From Arcticibacter pallidicorallinus (GTDB lineage: Bacteria > Bacteroidota > Bacteroidia > Sphingobacteriales > Sphingobacteriaceae): 64,000 nt of DNA. Of this stretch, positions 8,259 to 17,753 are shown one piece after another. Under the pieces are notes generated by a model. The model was not told the DNA's origin, did no database searches, and saw only the letters and a program-made list of their open reading frames with translations. The DNA lies in assembly GCF_003002875.1 (NCBI RefSeq), contig NZ_PVTH01000006.1:186001-250000 (forward strand). Reading direction: 5' to 3'. The translations under genes and the position numbers were made by a program. Position 1 is the stretch's first letter; every line of letters starts with the position of its first letter.

Positions 8259-8603
8259 CTATCCGGCAATCCAACCGTCTTCATACGAAGCGGGTACCGT
8301 TTTAAACACCTTAAATACCTTATCCATTCTGATCATCTCAAACAAATTAAGGATGTTTTCATTAAGACCATAGACTGCCAGGTCACCTCCGATGGTCAAA
8401 GCATATTTAAGCGAAGCGACCAACGCACCAAGAAATGAACTATCTATATACTGAACATTTTCAAATGAAATAAGAATTTGCTTTTTCCCCGAATCCATCT
8501 CTGTAATAAGTTCGTGCTTGAAAACATCAGCCTGCTCCATATTGGCTTCAGCAATCATAATGGTTGCTATGTGATAATTACTAAATCCTGTTATCTCAAT
8601 CAT
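8259..8603 (-). CDS. STAS-domain protein (anti-sigma-factor antagonist type)
   Basis: 114 residues, a single STAS domain. The motif VQYIDSSFLGALVASLKYA (Asp54-Ser55-Ser56) aligns with the phosphorylation loop of SpoIIAA/RsbV, where the second Ser is phosphorylated by the partner kinase and dephosphorylated by a PP2C phosphatase. Both partners are encoded next to it: the phosphatase 15 bp upstream and the GHKL protein 11 bp downstream. It is inferred to switch partners depending on phosphorylation. No sigma factor lies in this operon, so the final target is unknown. Confidence 0.85.
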   Translation of the reverse strand: MIEITGFSNYHIATIMIAEANMEQADVFKHELITEMDSGKKQILISFENVQYIDSSFLGALVASLKYALTIGGDLAVYGLNENILNLFEMIRMDKVFKVFKTVPASYEDGWIAG

Positions 8604-8618
8604 AACTAATGTTATCTA

Positions 8619-9749
8619 TTATATTTTTTCAATTATAACTATACTTCTGTCGTCAACTACACTTTCGTCCTCAGTAGCGGAGAACATCTGATCTTTAATC
8701 TCCTTGTAAGTATCGCTTTGGCCGAGAATCCGCTCGAGCTTTCGCACAAATAACGTATAATCCGACGTCTTTCCGGTCTCAGTCATAAAATCAATCATTC
8801 CATCCGTTATTGCTATCAGCTGGTCGCCCGTATGCATTTCAAGAACATCTTCCTGATATAGTCCGTTTTCCATTATCCCTAGCAAAAGGCCCGCAGATTG
8901 TACACAGGCAATGTTTCCGTCTGCTTTGCTGAAGTGTATGACGGGCAAATCGCCGGCTCCGGCATAGTAGACCTTAGAGGCGGACTGATCAATCATCATG
9001 AGAGAAAGTGTGGAAAGCACGTCTCCCAGGACCGGATCCAGACAAACTATACGATTAATCTTATTGAGGATGCTGGCGGGCGAGGAAATTCCGTCGAAAA
9101 CACAGAGACGGATTGCTGATCGTATGTAACTGAGAAAATTGAAGGAAAAAAACCAAGCGCCCCACTTCTTCCCCATTACATCGCCAAGGATTACGAAGAC
9201 GGTATTCTCATCTGTCTTAATGAAGTCAATAAAGTCGCCACCGGGATAATGATTATAGGTCTGATAAAGGAATTGCAGTTTAAATCCCTCGATCGTCGGG
9301 GCCGCGAGCGGCACAGAACGTAAATTAAGTGCTTCTGCAGCAGCACCTATCTCGAACAGCGATTTCTCATGCTGTTTTCGTATCGTGTCTAGTATATTGT
9401 TCAGTTTTGAGACTACCAGGTGAACCGGTGTATTCTTGTCAATATAGTCTACAGCCTGCATTTCAAGTCCCTTTTGCATCGTGTCTTCATCAGCAAAAGA
9501 GGTGTAAAAGACAAAAGGGATATTTTTATACCGCTTGTCTCTCAACAGCACTTTTCTGAACTCAAAACCGTCTATCTCCGGCATCGAATAGTCAGATAAA
9601 ACGATGTCGGGAATCTCATCATACAAGAGACCAAGCGCTTCGTGAACCGACTTAGCGGTCCTGCAGCTGAACCCCTTAGCGCCCAAGGCACGACATATCA
9701 ACTGGAGTATAAAACGGTCGTCGTCTACCAACAATATTTTCTTAGCCAT
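8619..9749 (-). CDS. Response regulator with PP2C/SpoIIE phosphatase output (RsbU/RssB-like)
   Basis: 376 residues. A receiver domain (1-120) has acidic residues Asp9-Asp11, phospho-acceptor Asp53 (VLSDYSMPEIDG) and a conserved Thr (VFYTSF). After a short helical linker, residues 150-376 form a SpoIIE-type PP2C phosphatase with the metal-binding motifs GGDFIDF, LGDVMGK, AITDGMIDF and VDDRSIVII. Phosphorylation of the receiver probably turns the phosphatase on to dephosphorylate the STAS partner downstream. The histidine kinases at 12.6-17.8 kb are candidate phosphodonors, but that is inference. It overlaps the upstream gene by 8 bp. Confidence 0.9.
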   Translation of the reverse strand: MAKKILLVDDDRFILQLICRALGAKGFSCRTAKSVHEALGLLYDEIPDIVLSDYSMPEIDGFEFRKVLLRDKRYKNIPFVFYTSFADEDTMQKGLEMQAVDYIDKNTPVHLVVSKLNNILDTIRKQHEKSLFEIGAAAEALNLRSVPLAAPTIEGFKLQFLYQTYNHYPGGDFIDFIKTDENTVFVILGDVMGKKWGAWFFSFNFLSYIRSAIRLCVFDGISSPASILNKINRIVCLDPVLGDVLSTLSLMMIDQSASKVYYAGAGDLPVIHFSKADGNIACVQSAGLLLGIMENGLYQEDVLEMHTGDQLIAITDGMIDFMTETGKTSDYTLFVRKLERILGQSDTYKEIKDQMFSATEDESVVDDRSIVIIEKI

Positions 9750-10293
9750 TCTGACGGGTTCTTTTCAGGTTATTCAGTGAGTTAAAAAACAAATATACGC
9801 CAGTGAAAATAATTACCAACGCTATAAGATCCATCAACGTTACCCCATCATTCTGACTGAAGTAAAAAATGGTAAACATTTCGAAATAGGGCGGTGCGGG
9901 CATAATAACCATCGCGAACCCGAGCAAGATCAGCAGCACAGCGAGGATCATGAGCGATATTCCTGATCCTTTATCGGTGGCTATTATTTTGGTAGAATCG
10001 TTACTATCGAGCTTATACTTAGACAGCAGCTTCTCGAGATCGTCTGCTTTTTCGAGCCGCGACAAAGAATTATCATCCAGCTTTTTAAACTCATCAAGAT
10101 CCTTTAGAGACACAGATTTGCGTTCCATAGCCGCGTTAAACTTAATATGGAGCTTCTCAATACTGTCACTGTCGAGCATACTGTTATCAAGCAGGTGGAT
10201 CAGCTCATCGAGCTTTCTCTCGGCAGAAACCTGCGCCTCGTCAAGCTCCTGGAATTTCTTTATCTCTCTTTTTATACTCTTCTCGCTTCCCAA
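9742..10293 (-). CDS. Coiled-coil protein with two C-terminal transmembrane helices, function unknown
   Basis: 183 residues with a TTG start at 10293; an in-frame stop lies just upstream and the next ATG would remove 40 residues of coiled coil. Residues 1-95 are strongly charged and heptad-like (KKFQELDEAQVSAERKLDEL, then KLDDNSLSRLEKADDLEKLL). Transmembrane helices lie near 111-131 (LMILAVLLILLGFAMVIM) and 148-170 (LMDLIALVIIFTGVYLFF). It has no recognised family. As first gene of the operon it overlaps the PP2C regulator by 8 bp and could anchor the module at the membrane or act as its input; that is inference. Confidence 0.65.
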   Translation of the reverse strand: MGSEKSIKREIKKFQELDEAQVSAERKLDELIHLLDNSMLDSDSIEKLHIKFNAAMERKSVSLKDLDEFKKLDDNSLSRLEKADDLEKLLSKYKLDSNDSTKIIATDKGSGISLMILAVLLILLGFAMVIMPAPPYFEMFTIFYFSQNDGVTLMDLIALVIIFTGVYLFFNSLNNLKRTRQNG

Positions 10294-10370
10294 TGTTCCG
10301 ATATTATCCTATTTTTACCTTGATCCCTTGATGAACGGGAATACTTCCAATAGTAGAAATAATTGTCCGA

Positions 10371-11294
10371 ATGAAAAAAGTTTCCGTCATCACCGTCAAT
10401 TACAATCAGCCTCAAGTTACAGAAACACTTTTAAAATCCATAGCCGAGCATAACAAATATCAGGCGCTTCAAATCATCGTGGTGGATAATGGCAGTCGCG
10501 AAGATCCCATTCCTTACTGGCGCAAGAAGTATCCGGATCACACTTTTTTGCGTTCAGAAATAAATCTGGGATTTGCCGGCGGAAACAACTTAGGTGTCTC
10601 GCTAGCCGATGGCGACTACCTTTTCTTCGTCAACAACGACACAGAATTTACAGTAGGTCTTGTTGAGTCTCTCGTCGCCTTGATGGATCAGCATTCGCAA
10701 ATAGGAATGATTTCGCCCAAGATCAGATATTTCGACCAGCCGCAAGTTATTCAATACGTTGGGTTTACGCCGATGGACTATTATACAGCTAGGAACAAAT
10801 GCATCGGAGAATATGAAACCGACGAGGGTCAATATGATGAGACTACAGGAAAAACCGGATTCATTCATGGTGCTGCTATGATGGTCAGAAAAGAGGCAAT
10901 CGAAAGAGCCGGGCTGATGTTTGAAAGCTTCTTTCTATATTATGAGGAGATGGATTGGTGTGAACGGATCAGAAAATGCGGCTTCGAGATATGGGTAGAA
11001 CCGAGAGCCGTTATCTATCACAAAGAGTCGGTTTCTGTGGGAAAGAAAAGTGCTCTGAAGGAGTATTTCATGAACAGAAACAGAATTCTTTTTATACGCA
11101 GGAACGGGCCTCCCTCGAGCAAATATATCTTTTATGCGTATTTTGCGGCCGTGGTATTCCCCAGAAACATGCTTAGATACATTCTCGAAAAAAGATCCGA
11201 CCTGTGCAGGCAGCTTATTCTCGCAGTGAAATGGAACCTCACGCACAATCAGAACAGCACAGAACTTGGCTATCCAGTGCATAAAATCAAGTAA
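10371..11294 (+). CDS. Family 2 glycosyltransferase (rhamnosyltransferase-like)
   Basis: 307 residues, GT-A fold. The N-terminus SVITVNYNQ, the IIVVDNGS nucleotide-binding segment, NLGFAGGNN and the DXD-like FFVNNDTEF motif identify GT2. GAAMMVRKEA and EEMDWCERIRKCG are typical of the WcaE/RfbF-like subgroup that adds a sugar to surface polysaccharide. The C-terminal segment YAYFAAVVFPRNMLRYIL may be membrane-associated. The acceptor and sugar are unknown. ATG start; only 3 bp separate it from the second glycosyltransferase, so the two form an operon. It lies between two signalling gene sets. Confidence 0.88.
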   Translation: MKKVSVITVNYNQPQVTETLLKSIAEHNKYQALQIIVVDNGSREDPIPYWRKKYPDHTFLRSEINLGFAGGNNLGVSLADGDYLFFVNNDTEFTVGLVESLVALMDQHSQIGMISPKIRYFDQPQVIQYVGFTPMDYYTARNKCIGEYETDEGQYDETTGKTGFIHGAAMMVRKEAIERAGLMFESFFLYYEEMDWCERIRKCGFEIWVEPRAVIYHKESVSVGKKSALKEYFMNRNRILFIRRNGPPSSKYIFYAYFAAVVFPRNMLRYILEKRSDLCRQLILAVKWNLTHNQNSTELGYPVHKIK

Positions 11295-11297
11295 CAT

Positions 11298-12485
11298 ATG
11301 GAAATTGCATTCTGGGTCTCCGTTTTTATCGTATTGTATACTTTCATCGGATATGGAGTCCTCCTATATATTCTGGTCAGGTTGAAACGGCTGGTCGGAG
11401 GAAATAAACCGGAGAAGCCGCTGGATACTTCCTTACTCCCCAGTTGTACGCTAATCATCGCCGCTTACAATGAACAGGAATATATGCACGATAAAATCAG
11501 GAACACCCTTGATTTGAAATACCCCGACCATAAGCTGGAGATCATATTTGTAACCGATGGCTCTACAGACCAAACTCCCGACATCGTAGCGCAGTACCCT
11601 CAAATTACACACCTCTATTCGCCGTCCAGACATGGAAAGATTCATGCGGTTCATCGGGCAATTGAGCAGGTTAGCTCGGATGTAATTGTTTTCACAGATG
11701 CGAATACGTTCTTGAACGAAGATGCGCTTCAGATCATTTGCCGGCATTATGAAGATCAAAGTGTGGGCGCTGTTGCCGGTGAAAAACGTGTTTTTTCAGG
11801 AGAGGAAGCCGACGCCAGTTCCGCAGGTGAAGGTTTTTACTGGAAATACGAATCCGCGCTAAAAAAATGGGATTCTGAACTTCACTCTGTTGTTGGCGCG
11901 GCGGGGGAACTGTTCAGTATCAGGCGTAGTCTTTATGAACCGGTAGGTAGTGATATCATCCTCGATGATTTCATGATTTCTATGCTAATAGCCATGCGGA
12001 ACTACCGGATCGTGTATGAGCCGGATGCTTATGCAATCGAAAATGCCTCAGCCGATGTGAAAGAAGAGCTCAAAAGAAAGATTCGGATTGCAGCGGGAGG
12101 CATTCAGTCGATCATCAAATTGCTTCCCTTGCTGAATATTTTCAGATACGGGGTGCTAAGTTTTCAGTATATCAGCCATCGTGTGCTCCGGTGGACCATT
12201 ACCCCCTTCCTGCTTATATTGATCTTTGTACTAAACCTGCTTCTTGTTTCTTCGGATAATCAACCTCTGTATACGATCTTACTTATACTTCAGCTTGTTT
12301 TCTATGTTTCAGCTGTTGCTGGATTTTTACTCGAAAAAAAGCAAATAAAAGTTAAAGTACTTTTTGTTCCTTACTATTTTTGCGTGATGAATTACGCTGT
12401 CTTTCGGGGAATAATCAGATATTGCAGCAAAAAACAGAGCGCGAAGTGGGAAAAATCAAAACGAAAAGATAGTAAAACAAATTAA
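11298..12485 (+). CDS. Membrane family 2 glycosyltransferase
   Basis: 395 residues. One N-terminal helix (about 3-27) precedes a cytoplasmic GT-A domain (LIIAAYNEQ, FVTDGSTD, the DXD-like FTDANT, the catalytic Asp in IILDDFM, and KRKIRIAAGG in place of the QxxRW motif). Three hydrophobic helices follow at about 300-320, 325-345 and 350-370. This architecture resembles processive or polymer-type GT2 enzymes (IcaA/HasA-like) that make or extend exopolysaccharide at the inner membrane, though the degenerate QxxRW leaves room for a non-processive enzyme. The lysine-rich tail is probably cytosolic. Cotranscribed with the preceding gene. Confidence 0.85.
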   Translation: MEIAFWVSVFIVLYTFIGYGVLLYILVRLKRLVGGNKPEKPLDTSLLPSCTLIIAAYNEQEYMHDKIRNTLDLKYPDHKLEIIFVTDGSTDQTPDIVAQYPQITHLYSPSRHGKIHAVHRAIEQVSSDVIVFTDANTFLNEDALQIICRHYEDQSVGAVAGEKRVFSGEEADASSAGEGFYWKYESALKKWDSELHSVVGAAGELFSIRRSLYEPVGSDIILDDFMISMLIAMRNYRIVYEPDAYAIENASADVKEELKRKIRIAAGGIQSIIKLLPLLNIFRYGVLSFQYISHRVLRWTITPFLLILIFVLNLLLVSSDNQPLYTILLILQLVFYVSAVAGFLLEKKQIKVKVLFVPYYFCVMNYAVFRGIIRYCSKKQSAKWEKSKRKDSKTN

Positions 12486-12489
12486 AACA

Positions 12490-12555
12490 CTTAGTCGCCT
12501 TAAAGTGTTACCTATGGTTATCTGTAACCAAAGACAGAAGACGACTAAGCCTGAC
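12490..12555 (+). other. Structured intergenic segment: nested inverted repeats followed by a T-run
   Basis: An outer 8-bp pair CTTAGTCG (12490-12497) and CGACTAAG (12542-12549) encloses an inner hairpin GGTTA-TCTG-TAACC (12516-12529). Five T's occur shortly downstream. It may terminate the glycosyltransferase operon or be a leader structure of the kinase operon. The long interior makes a simple intrinsic terminator less certain. Confidence 0.45.
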
Positions 12556-12608
12556 TTTTTACATACCGGCATGCCGTCAAGCAAGCCTTTAACGTATTAT
12601 ACTCTATA

Positions 12609-14093
12609 ATGATTTTAATAGTTGATGACAAACCAGAAAATATATTCTCATTAAAAAAAATTTTAGAGATAAATAACTTTGAAGTGGATACGGCCCTTTC
12701 GGGCGAAGAAGCTTTAAAAAAAATACTAAAACACAGCTATGCACTGATCATCCTCGATGTTCAAATGCCTGGAATGGACGGTTTTGAAGTTGCCGAAAAT
12801 ATTTCAGGCTACAGTAAGTCCAAAGATATTCCAATCATATTTCTTTCTGCTGTTAACACAGATAAGCGTTTCATCACAAAAGGATATGCTTCTGGCGGCG
12901 TTGATTACATAACAAAGCCTGTAGATCCCGACATTCTAATTCTAAAGGTGAAGACGCTTTACCGTCTTTACGAGCAAACAAGGGATCTAAACGAAGCTCA
13001 TCTTGCATTAAGGGCCGAAATAGAATTCCGCAAACAGGCTCAGGCAGAACTGAGGGAACGTGTACAGGAGCTCCGTTCGACACTGGAGAGTATTCCACAG
13101 ATTGCATTCACTGCCAAAAGCAATGGAACTATTGAATTCGTAAATCAGCAGTGGTATAGTTACAGCAGCAGGCAAGAGGAGTTCCCTGAGACGCACCCCG
13201 ATGACCCTGAAATTAAGGAACAATGGGAAGCTTCAATCAGAGAAAACAGGCCGCTAGAAATGGAAGTCCGCATTAAAGCCCTGGCGGAAGGAAGCTATCA
13301 ATGTCATCTGTTAAGGACTACCCCGATCAAAGAAGGAGACAACATCATTAAGTGGGTTGGCACTTTTACCGATATAGAAGACCAAAAGCAGACCGAAAAG
13401 CGAAAAGACGAATTTTTAAGTATCGCCAGTCACGAACTTAAAACCCCACTGACTAGCATAAAAGCCTATATGCAGCTTTTGGAACGTGCTTTCTCAACAG
13501 AACTTGCGGCAGCTGCAGATAGTGGGAACTACCTTAAACGTGCGCAGTTTCAGGTAGACAAACTTCATAGTCTGATCGCGGACTTGCTGGATATATCAAA
13601 GATTGAAAGCGGCAGAATGAAGTTCAACAAGAAGGTATTTAGATTTGATGACCTCCTGACAAGCTCTATTGATATCATCACGCAGACCAATCATGACGTT
13701 CGCATAATACGTAAGGGCAAAGTCGAGGAACTTATTTATGGTGATGAAATACGCATTGAGCAGGTCATATTAAATTATCTTACCAACGCCATTAAATACT
13801 CGCCGGATACAAAAGATGTTGTGGTGGAAAATTCGATTACTCCGGAGGGACATATTCTGGTAAAAGTTGTCGACTTCGGTGTAGGAATTCCGGCGGACAA
13901 ACAGTCTCAGATATTCAACAAGTATTATAGGGTTGAGGAAACCTCTCACCGCTTCCAGGGCCTCGGTATAGGACTGTACATCTGCTCGGAAATAATCAAG
14001 CGACATAGCGGCACCTTCGGAGTAGAAAGCAATGCAAACAATGGTTCGTGTTTCTATTTCACCATTCCGAAGTATACAGGACAACCAATTTAA
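12609..14093 (+). CDS. Response regulator-PAS-histidine kinase (soluble)
   Basis: 494 residues. The receiver at 1-125 has Asp6/Asp7, phospho-acceptor Asp50 (IILDVQMPGMDG) and the conserved Lys in YITKPVD. A short coiled coil (about 125-155) leads to a PAS domain (about 155-260, with IPQIAFTAKSNGTIEFVNQQ). HisKA follows, with His275 in SIASHELKTPL, then HATPase_c with NYLTNAIKYS, VVDFGVGIP and GLGIGLYIC. No transmembrane helices, so it is cytoplasmic. The N-terminal receiver suggests it is itself a relay target, perhaps of the larger kinase downstream, 26 bp away on the same strand. Confidence 0.93.
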   Translation: MILIVDDKPENIFSLKKILEINNFEVDTALSGEEALKKILKHSYALIILDVQMPGMDGFEVAENISGYSKSKDIPIIFLSAVNTDKRFITKGYASGGVDYITKPVDPDILILKVKTLYRLYEQTRDLNEAHLALRAEIEFRKQAQAELRERVQELRSTLESIPQIAFTAKSNGTIEFVNQQWYSYSSRQEEFPETHPDDPEIKEQWEASIRENRPLEMEVRIKALAEGSYQCHLLRTTPIKEGDNIIKWVGTFTDIEDQKQTEKRKDEFLSIASHELKTPLTSIKAYMQLLERAFSTELAAAADSGNYLKRAQFQVDKLHSLIADLLDISKIESGRMKFNKKVFRFDDLLTSSIDIITQTNHDVRIIRKGKVEELIYGDEIRIEQVILNYLTNAIKYSPDTKDVVVENSITPEGHILVKVVDFGVGIPADKQSQIFNKYYRVEETSHRFQGLGIGLYICSEIIKRHSGTFGVESNANNGSCFYFTIPKYTGQPI

Positions 14094-14119
14094 TTCAAGC
14101 TACAAATAACTGAATATTA

Positions 14120-17100
14120 ATGAATAATAAGGTTACTACAAATTTAAGGATCGGATACGGATTTTCAGTTCTTTTACTACTGATCAGTTCTGCCGCCTCG
14201 TACTTTGCCATCCAGAACCTGGTAAGAAGCTCAGCTCTGGTAAACCATACAAATAATGTGATACTCGAACTGGAAAGTACCATTTCCATTTTGAAAGACG
14301 CCGAAACCGGTCAGAGAGGATATTTGCTGACGGGAATGCCCGAATTTTTGACTCCCTTTAATAACGCCCAGGAAAGGATCAAAGCTCATATCGAACAGGT
14401 TAGAGTACTCACGCAAGACAACCCTGTACAATTACGAAACAGTGAAAGGTTAAAAAAAGCACTCGACAGCAGGCTGGAACGACTATCGACTGTTATCGAG
14501 CTTCGAAAGAAAACCGGGATGATATCCCCGGAGGATATGTTATCCGGCCGCCGCTTCATGAATGAGGCCAGAGAGATCGTCGTGACTATGGAGCAAGTTG
14601 AACGCAGCCTCCTGGCGAAACGCACGGAAAGCCTCGACACCTACTCTACGTATACCCCTATCCTGATTGTTATCGCAGCCTTGCTTTCTCTCGTTATTGC
14701 ACTGGTATCTTATATGCGGGCGAAAAAAGACCTGGACAATAGGGCCGCTCTGTATGCTGAGCTTAAAGAGAAAGACGAACATATTGCACGCAGACTGGTC
14801 ATTATTGACGAAATTGCAAGAAGGATATCTGCAGGCGACTATTCAACTCGCGTAAAGGACGAAACGGATGCAGACAGTCTGGGCGGACTAGCGCTTTCCC
14901 TGAACAAAATGGCGGAATCCCTGGACTACTCATTCCAGTCACTGTCTGAGCGTGAATGGCTGCAGGCGGGCGTTGCTTCTTTGAATGATCGCATGATTGG
15001 AGAGACTGAAGTTCAACCACTCACCCAGGGTATCCTCGACCATGTTATCAAATACACAAACAGCACCATGGGAGCGTTTTATCTGATGCAGGATGAAGAA
15101 AATCTTGAATTGATAAGCAGTTATGCCCTTACAGCTGACTCCAGGCGTGAAGTCGTTAAAGTTGGCGAAGGTATTGTGGGCCAGTGCGCCGCCAACAAAA
15201 AGGCTATATCTCTAACAGACATTAGCGAGAATGACATGGTTATTGCTTTTACAAGTGGTAGCGTCCGCCCGAAAGCGATCATCGCCTTTCCGATCATTTT
15301 CGAAAATAAGATCAAAGGAATTATTGAGATAGCCTCGACTGAAAACTTTAGTAAAGTAACCGTTGAATATTTCCATTCGATATCACACAGTGCCGGAGTA
15401 GTGCTTAACACCGCGCAGAACCGGGTGAAGCTACAGGAATTACTGGAAGAAACGCAAGCGCAGTCAGAAGAACTGCAGGCGCAGCACAGCGAACTCGAAA
15501 ATCTCAACACAGAACTTGAGGCGCAGGCGCAGAAGCTTCAGGCCTCGGAAGAAGAACTTAAGGTTCAGCAAGAAGAACTATTACAGGCCAATCAGGAGCT
15601 GGAAGAGCGAAGCAAAATACTCGAAGAGAAAAATCAGCTTATTGTTGAGCGTAATCTGGACATCCAGAAAAAGGCAGAGGAGCTCGAACTCAGTACCAAG
15701 TATAAATCTGAATTTCTCGCGAACATGTCTCACGAGTTACGAACGCCGCTTAATTCCATATTGCTGCTGTCGAGGCTTTTGTCTGAAAATTCCGACAAAA
15801 ACCTCAATGAGGATCAGATAGAATATGGACGAGTGATCCACAGTTCCGGAAATGGCCTGCTGACGCTCATAGATGAGATTCTTGATTTATCCAAGATCGA
15901 GGCGGGCAAGATGGAACTCGAATATCAGGACACAGCGATAAAGGAGATCGTTACGGATATGCATTCGCTTTTTAATCCCCTTGCCAAAGAAAAATCCCTA
16001 TCATTTACCACCAATATTAATGAAGGCGTTCCTAAAAGGATAGCCGTTGACAAAATGAGGTTTGAACAGATTCTTAAGAACCTCTTGTCTAATGCCCTTA
16101 AGTTCACTAAAAAAGGCTTCGTTACGCTTGATATAGCTCCGTCTGATCAGGAAGGGTTTATCAACTTCTCGGTGAAGGATTCGGGTATCGGTATTCCTAG
16201 AGATAAGCAGGATCATATCTTTGAAGCATTTCAACAAGCAGACGGTTCTACCAGACGCAAATACGGCGGTACAGGGTTAGGATTGTCGATCAGCCGTGAA
16301 CTCGCAAAGCTTCAGGGTGGTGAACTTATTTTGGAGAGCGAGCCTGATAAAGGAAGCACCTTTACAATCAGTATCCCCGTCGATCCTCAGTTTATTCAAA
16401 AATTACCGGACGCCGAGAGACCGCTACCGGACCTTGAGATCCCTCCGGCTCCACCTAAAATTTCTATAAATCAAACGGAAGAAGGGCTTGAGCAGATAAA
16501 GAAACGTTATGTAACCAATGTCATTCCTCCTGAGCTTGCCGATGATCGGGATAACCTCATGCCAGAAGACAAGCTTTTACTTATCATCGAAGATGATACA
16601 AACTTCGCAAAGGCATTGCTGAGCTACACCCGCCAGAACGATTACAAGGGCATTGTGGCCGTTCGGGGAGACCAGGGCATAGAGATGGCTCGCCAATACA
16701 AACCGCTCGCCATCCTCCTGGATATTCAGTTGCCGGTGAAAGACGGTTGGGAAGTTATGGAAGAACTGAAAAGCAACCCGCAGACGCGGCATATCCCGGT
16801 TCACATCATGTCATCGATGGAGGTCAAAAAAGAAAGTCTTATCAAAGGTGCTGTTGACTTCATTAATAAACCTGTTGCGGTAGAACAGATGCAGCACATG
16901 TTTTCCAGTATTGAAAACGCTCTTAACAAAGAACCGAAAAAGGTGCTCATTATTGAGGAAAATCCTAAACACGCACGTGCGCTGGCCTATTTCCTTGACA
17001 CCTACAACGTCAACGCTGAGATTAAGGGATCTGTAGCTGACGGGGTTGATGCACTAAAGAAGAAGGAAATAGATTGCGTAATCCTGGATATGGGAATCCC

Positions 17101-17752
17101 GGACATGAACGCATACCTGACGCTGGAGACTGTGAAGAAGAGCCCGGGACTCGAGAACCTGCCTATTATTATTTTTACTGGCAAGAACTTGTCTAAAGCA
17201 GAAGAGAGTAGAATTAAACAGTACGCCGATAGCATCGTTATGAAAACGGCCCATTCCTATCAGCGTATCCTTGATGAAGTTGCGCTATTTCTGCACCTCG
17301 TTGAAGCTAAACATCCGGTCTCCGGAAATGCAGCGGCAATGCGTAACGCAGTCGCTCTTAACGAGGTATTGCAGAATAAGACGGTGCTGATAGCTGACGA
17401 CGACGTAAGGAATATATTCTCGCTGACTAAAGCACTCGAGCAGTTGAAAATGAAGGTAATATCGGCCACGGACGGCAAAGAGGCTTTGAGAATTCTTGAG
17501 GAAAACCCGCAAACTGATGTCGTGCTGATGGACATAATGATGCCTGAAATGGATGGCTATCAGTCGATCATGGAAATTCGCCAAAGGCCTAAACATAAGA
17601 ATCTGCCTATTCTCGCAGTAACAGCGAAAGCCATGGTTGGCGATAGGGAGAAGTGCATTGCAGCAGGTGCTTCCGATTATATATCCAAACCCGTGGATAT
17701 TGACCAGTTGATTTCCTTGCTGAGAGTATGGCTTTATGATAGATATTTATAA
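14120..17752 (+). CDS. Hybrid sensor histidine kinase CHASE3-HAMP-GAF-HisKA-HATPase-REC-REC-REC
   Basis: 1210 residues. TM1 (about 10-31) and TM2 (about 179-199) flank a periplasmic CHASE3-like domain (ILKDAETGQRGYLLTG). HAMP (200-270) and GAF (285-430) follow, then a Glu/Gln-rich coiled coil of about 100 residues (436-533). HisKA has His538 (NMSHELRTPL); HATPase_c has NLLSNALKFT, KDSGIGIP and GGTGLGLSI. Three receivers carry Asp868, Asp990 and Asp1138; the middle one has Glu-Glu at the acidic pocket and looks divergent. This domain order is common in large bacterial hybrid kinases. CheR and CheB genes follow in the same operon, after a lone receiver 1 bp away. Confidence 0.95.
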   Translation: MNNKVTTNLRIGYGFSVLLLLISSAASYFAIQNLVRSSALVNHTNNVILELESTISILKDAETGQRGYLLTGMPEFLTPFNNAQERIKAHIEQVRVLTQDNPVQLRNSERLKKALDSRLERLSTVIELRKKTGMISPEDMLSGRRFMNEAREIVVTMEQVERSLLAKRTESLDTYSTYTPILIVIAALLSLVIALVSYMRAKKDLDNRAALYAELKEKDEHIARRLVIIDEIARRISAGDYSTRVKDETDADSLGGLALSLNKMAESLDYSFQSLSEREWLQAGVASLNDRMIGETEVQPLTQGILDHVIKYTNSTMGAFYLMQDEENLELISSYALTADSRREVVKVGEGIVGQCAANKKAISLTDISENDMVIAFTSGSVRPKAIIAFPIIFENKIKGIIEIASTENFSKVTVEYFHSISHSAGVVLNTAQNRVKLQELLEETQAQSEELQAQHSELENLNTELEAQAQKLQASEEELKVQQEELLQANQELEERSKILEEKNQLIVERNLDIQKKAEELELSTKYKSEFLANMSHELRTPLNSILLLSRLLSENSDKNLNEDQIEYGRVIHSSGNGLLTLIDEILDLSKIEAGKMELEYQDTAIKEIVTDMHSLFNPLAKEKSLSFTTNINEGVPKRIAVDKMRFEQILKNLLSNALKFTKKGFVTLDIAPSDQEGFINFSVKDSGIGIPRDKQDHIFEAFQQADGSTRRKYGGTGLGLSISRELAKLQGGELILESEPDKGSTFTISIPVDPQFIQKLPDAERPLPDLEIPPAPPKISINQTEEGLEQIKKRYVTNVIPPELADDRDNLMPEDKLLLIIEDDTNFAKALLSYTRQNDYKGIVAVRGDQGIEMARQYKPLAILLDIQLPVKDGWEVMEELKSNPQTRHIPVHIMSSMEVKKESLIKGAVDFINKPVAVEQMQHMFSSIENALNKEPKKVLIIEENPKHARALAYFLDTYNVNAEIKGSVADGVDALKKKEIDCVILDMGIPDMNAYLTLETVKKSPGLENLPIIIFTGKNLSKAEESRIKQYADSIVMKTAHSYQRILDEVALFLHLVEAKHPVSGNAAAMRNAVALNEVLQNKTVLIADDDVRNIFSLTKALEQLKMKVISATDGKEALRILEENPQTDVVLMDIMMPEMDGYQSIMEIRQRPKHKNLPILAVTAKAMVGDREKCIAAGASDYISKPVDIDQLISLLRVWLYDRYL

Positions 17753-17753
17753 G

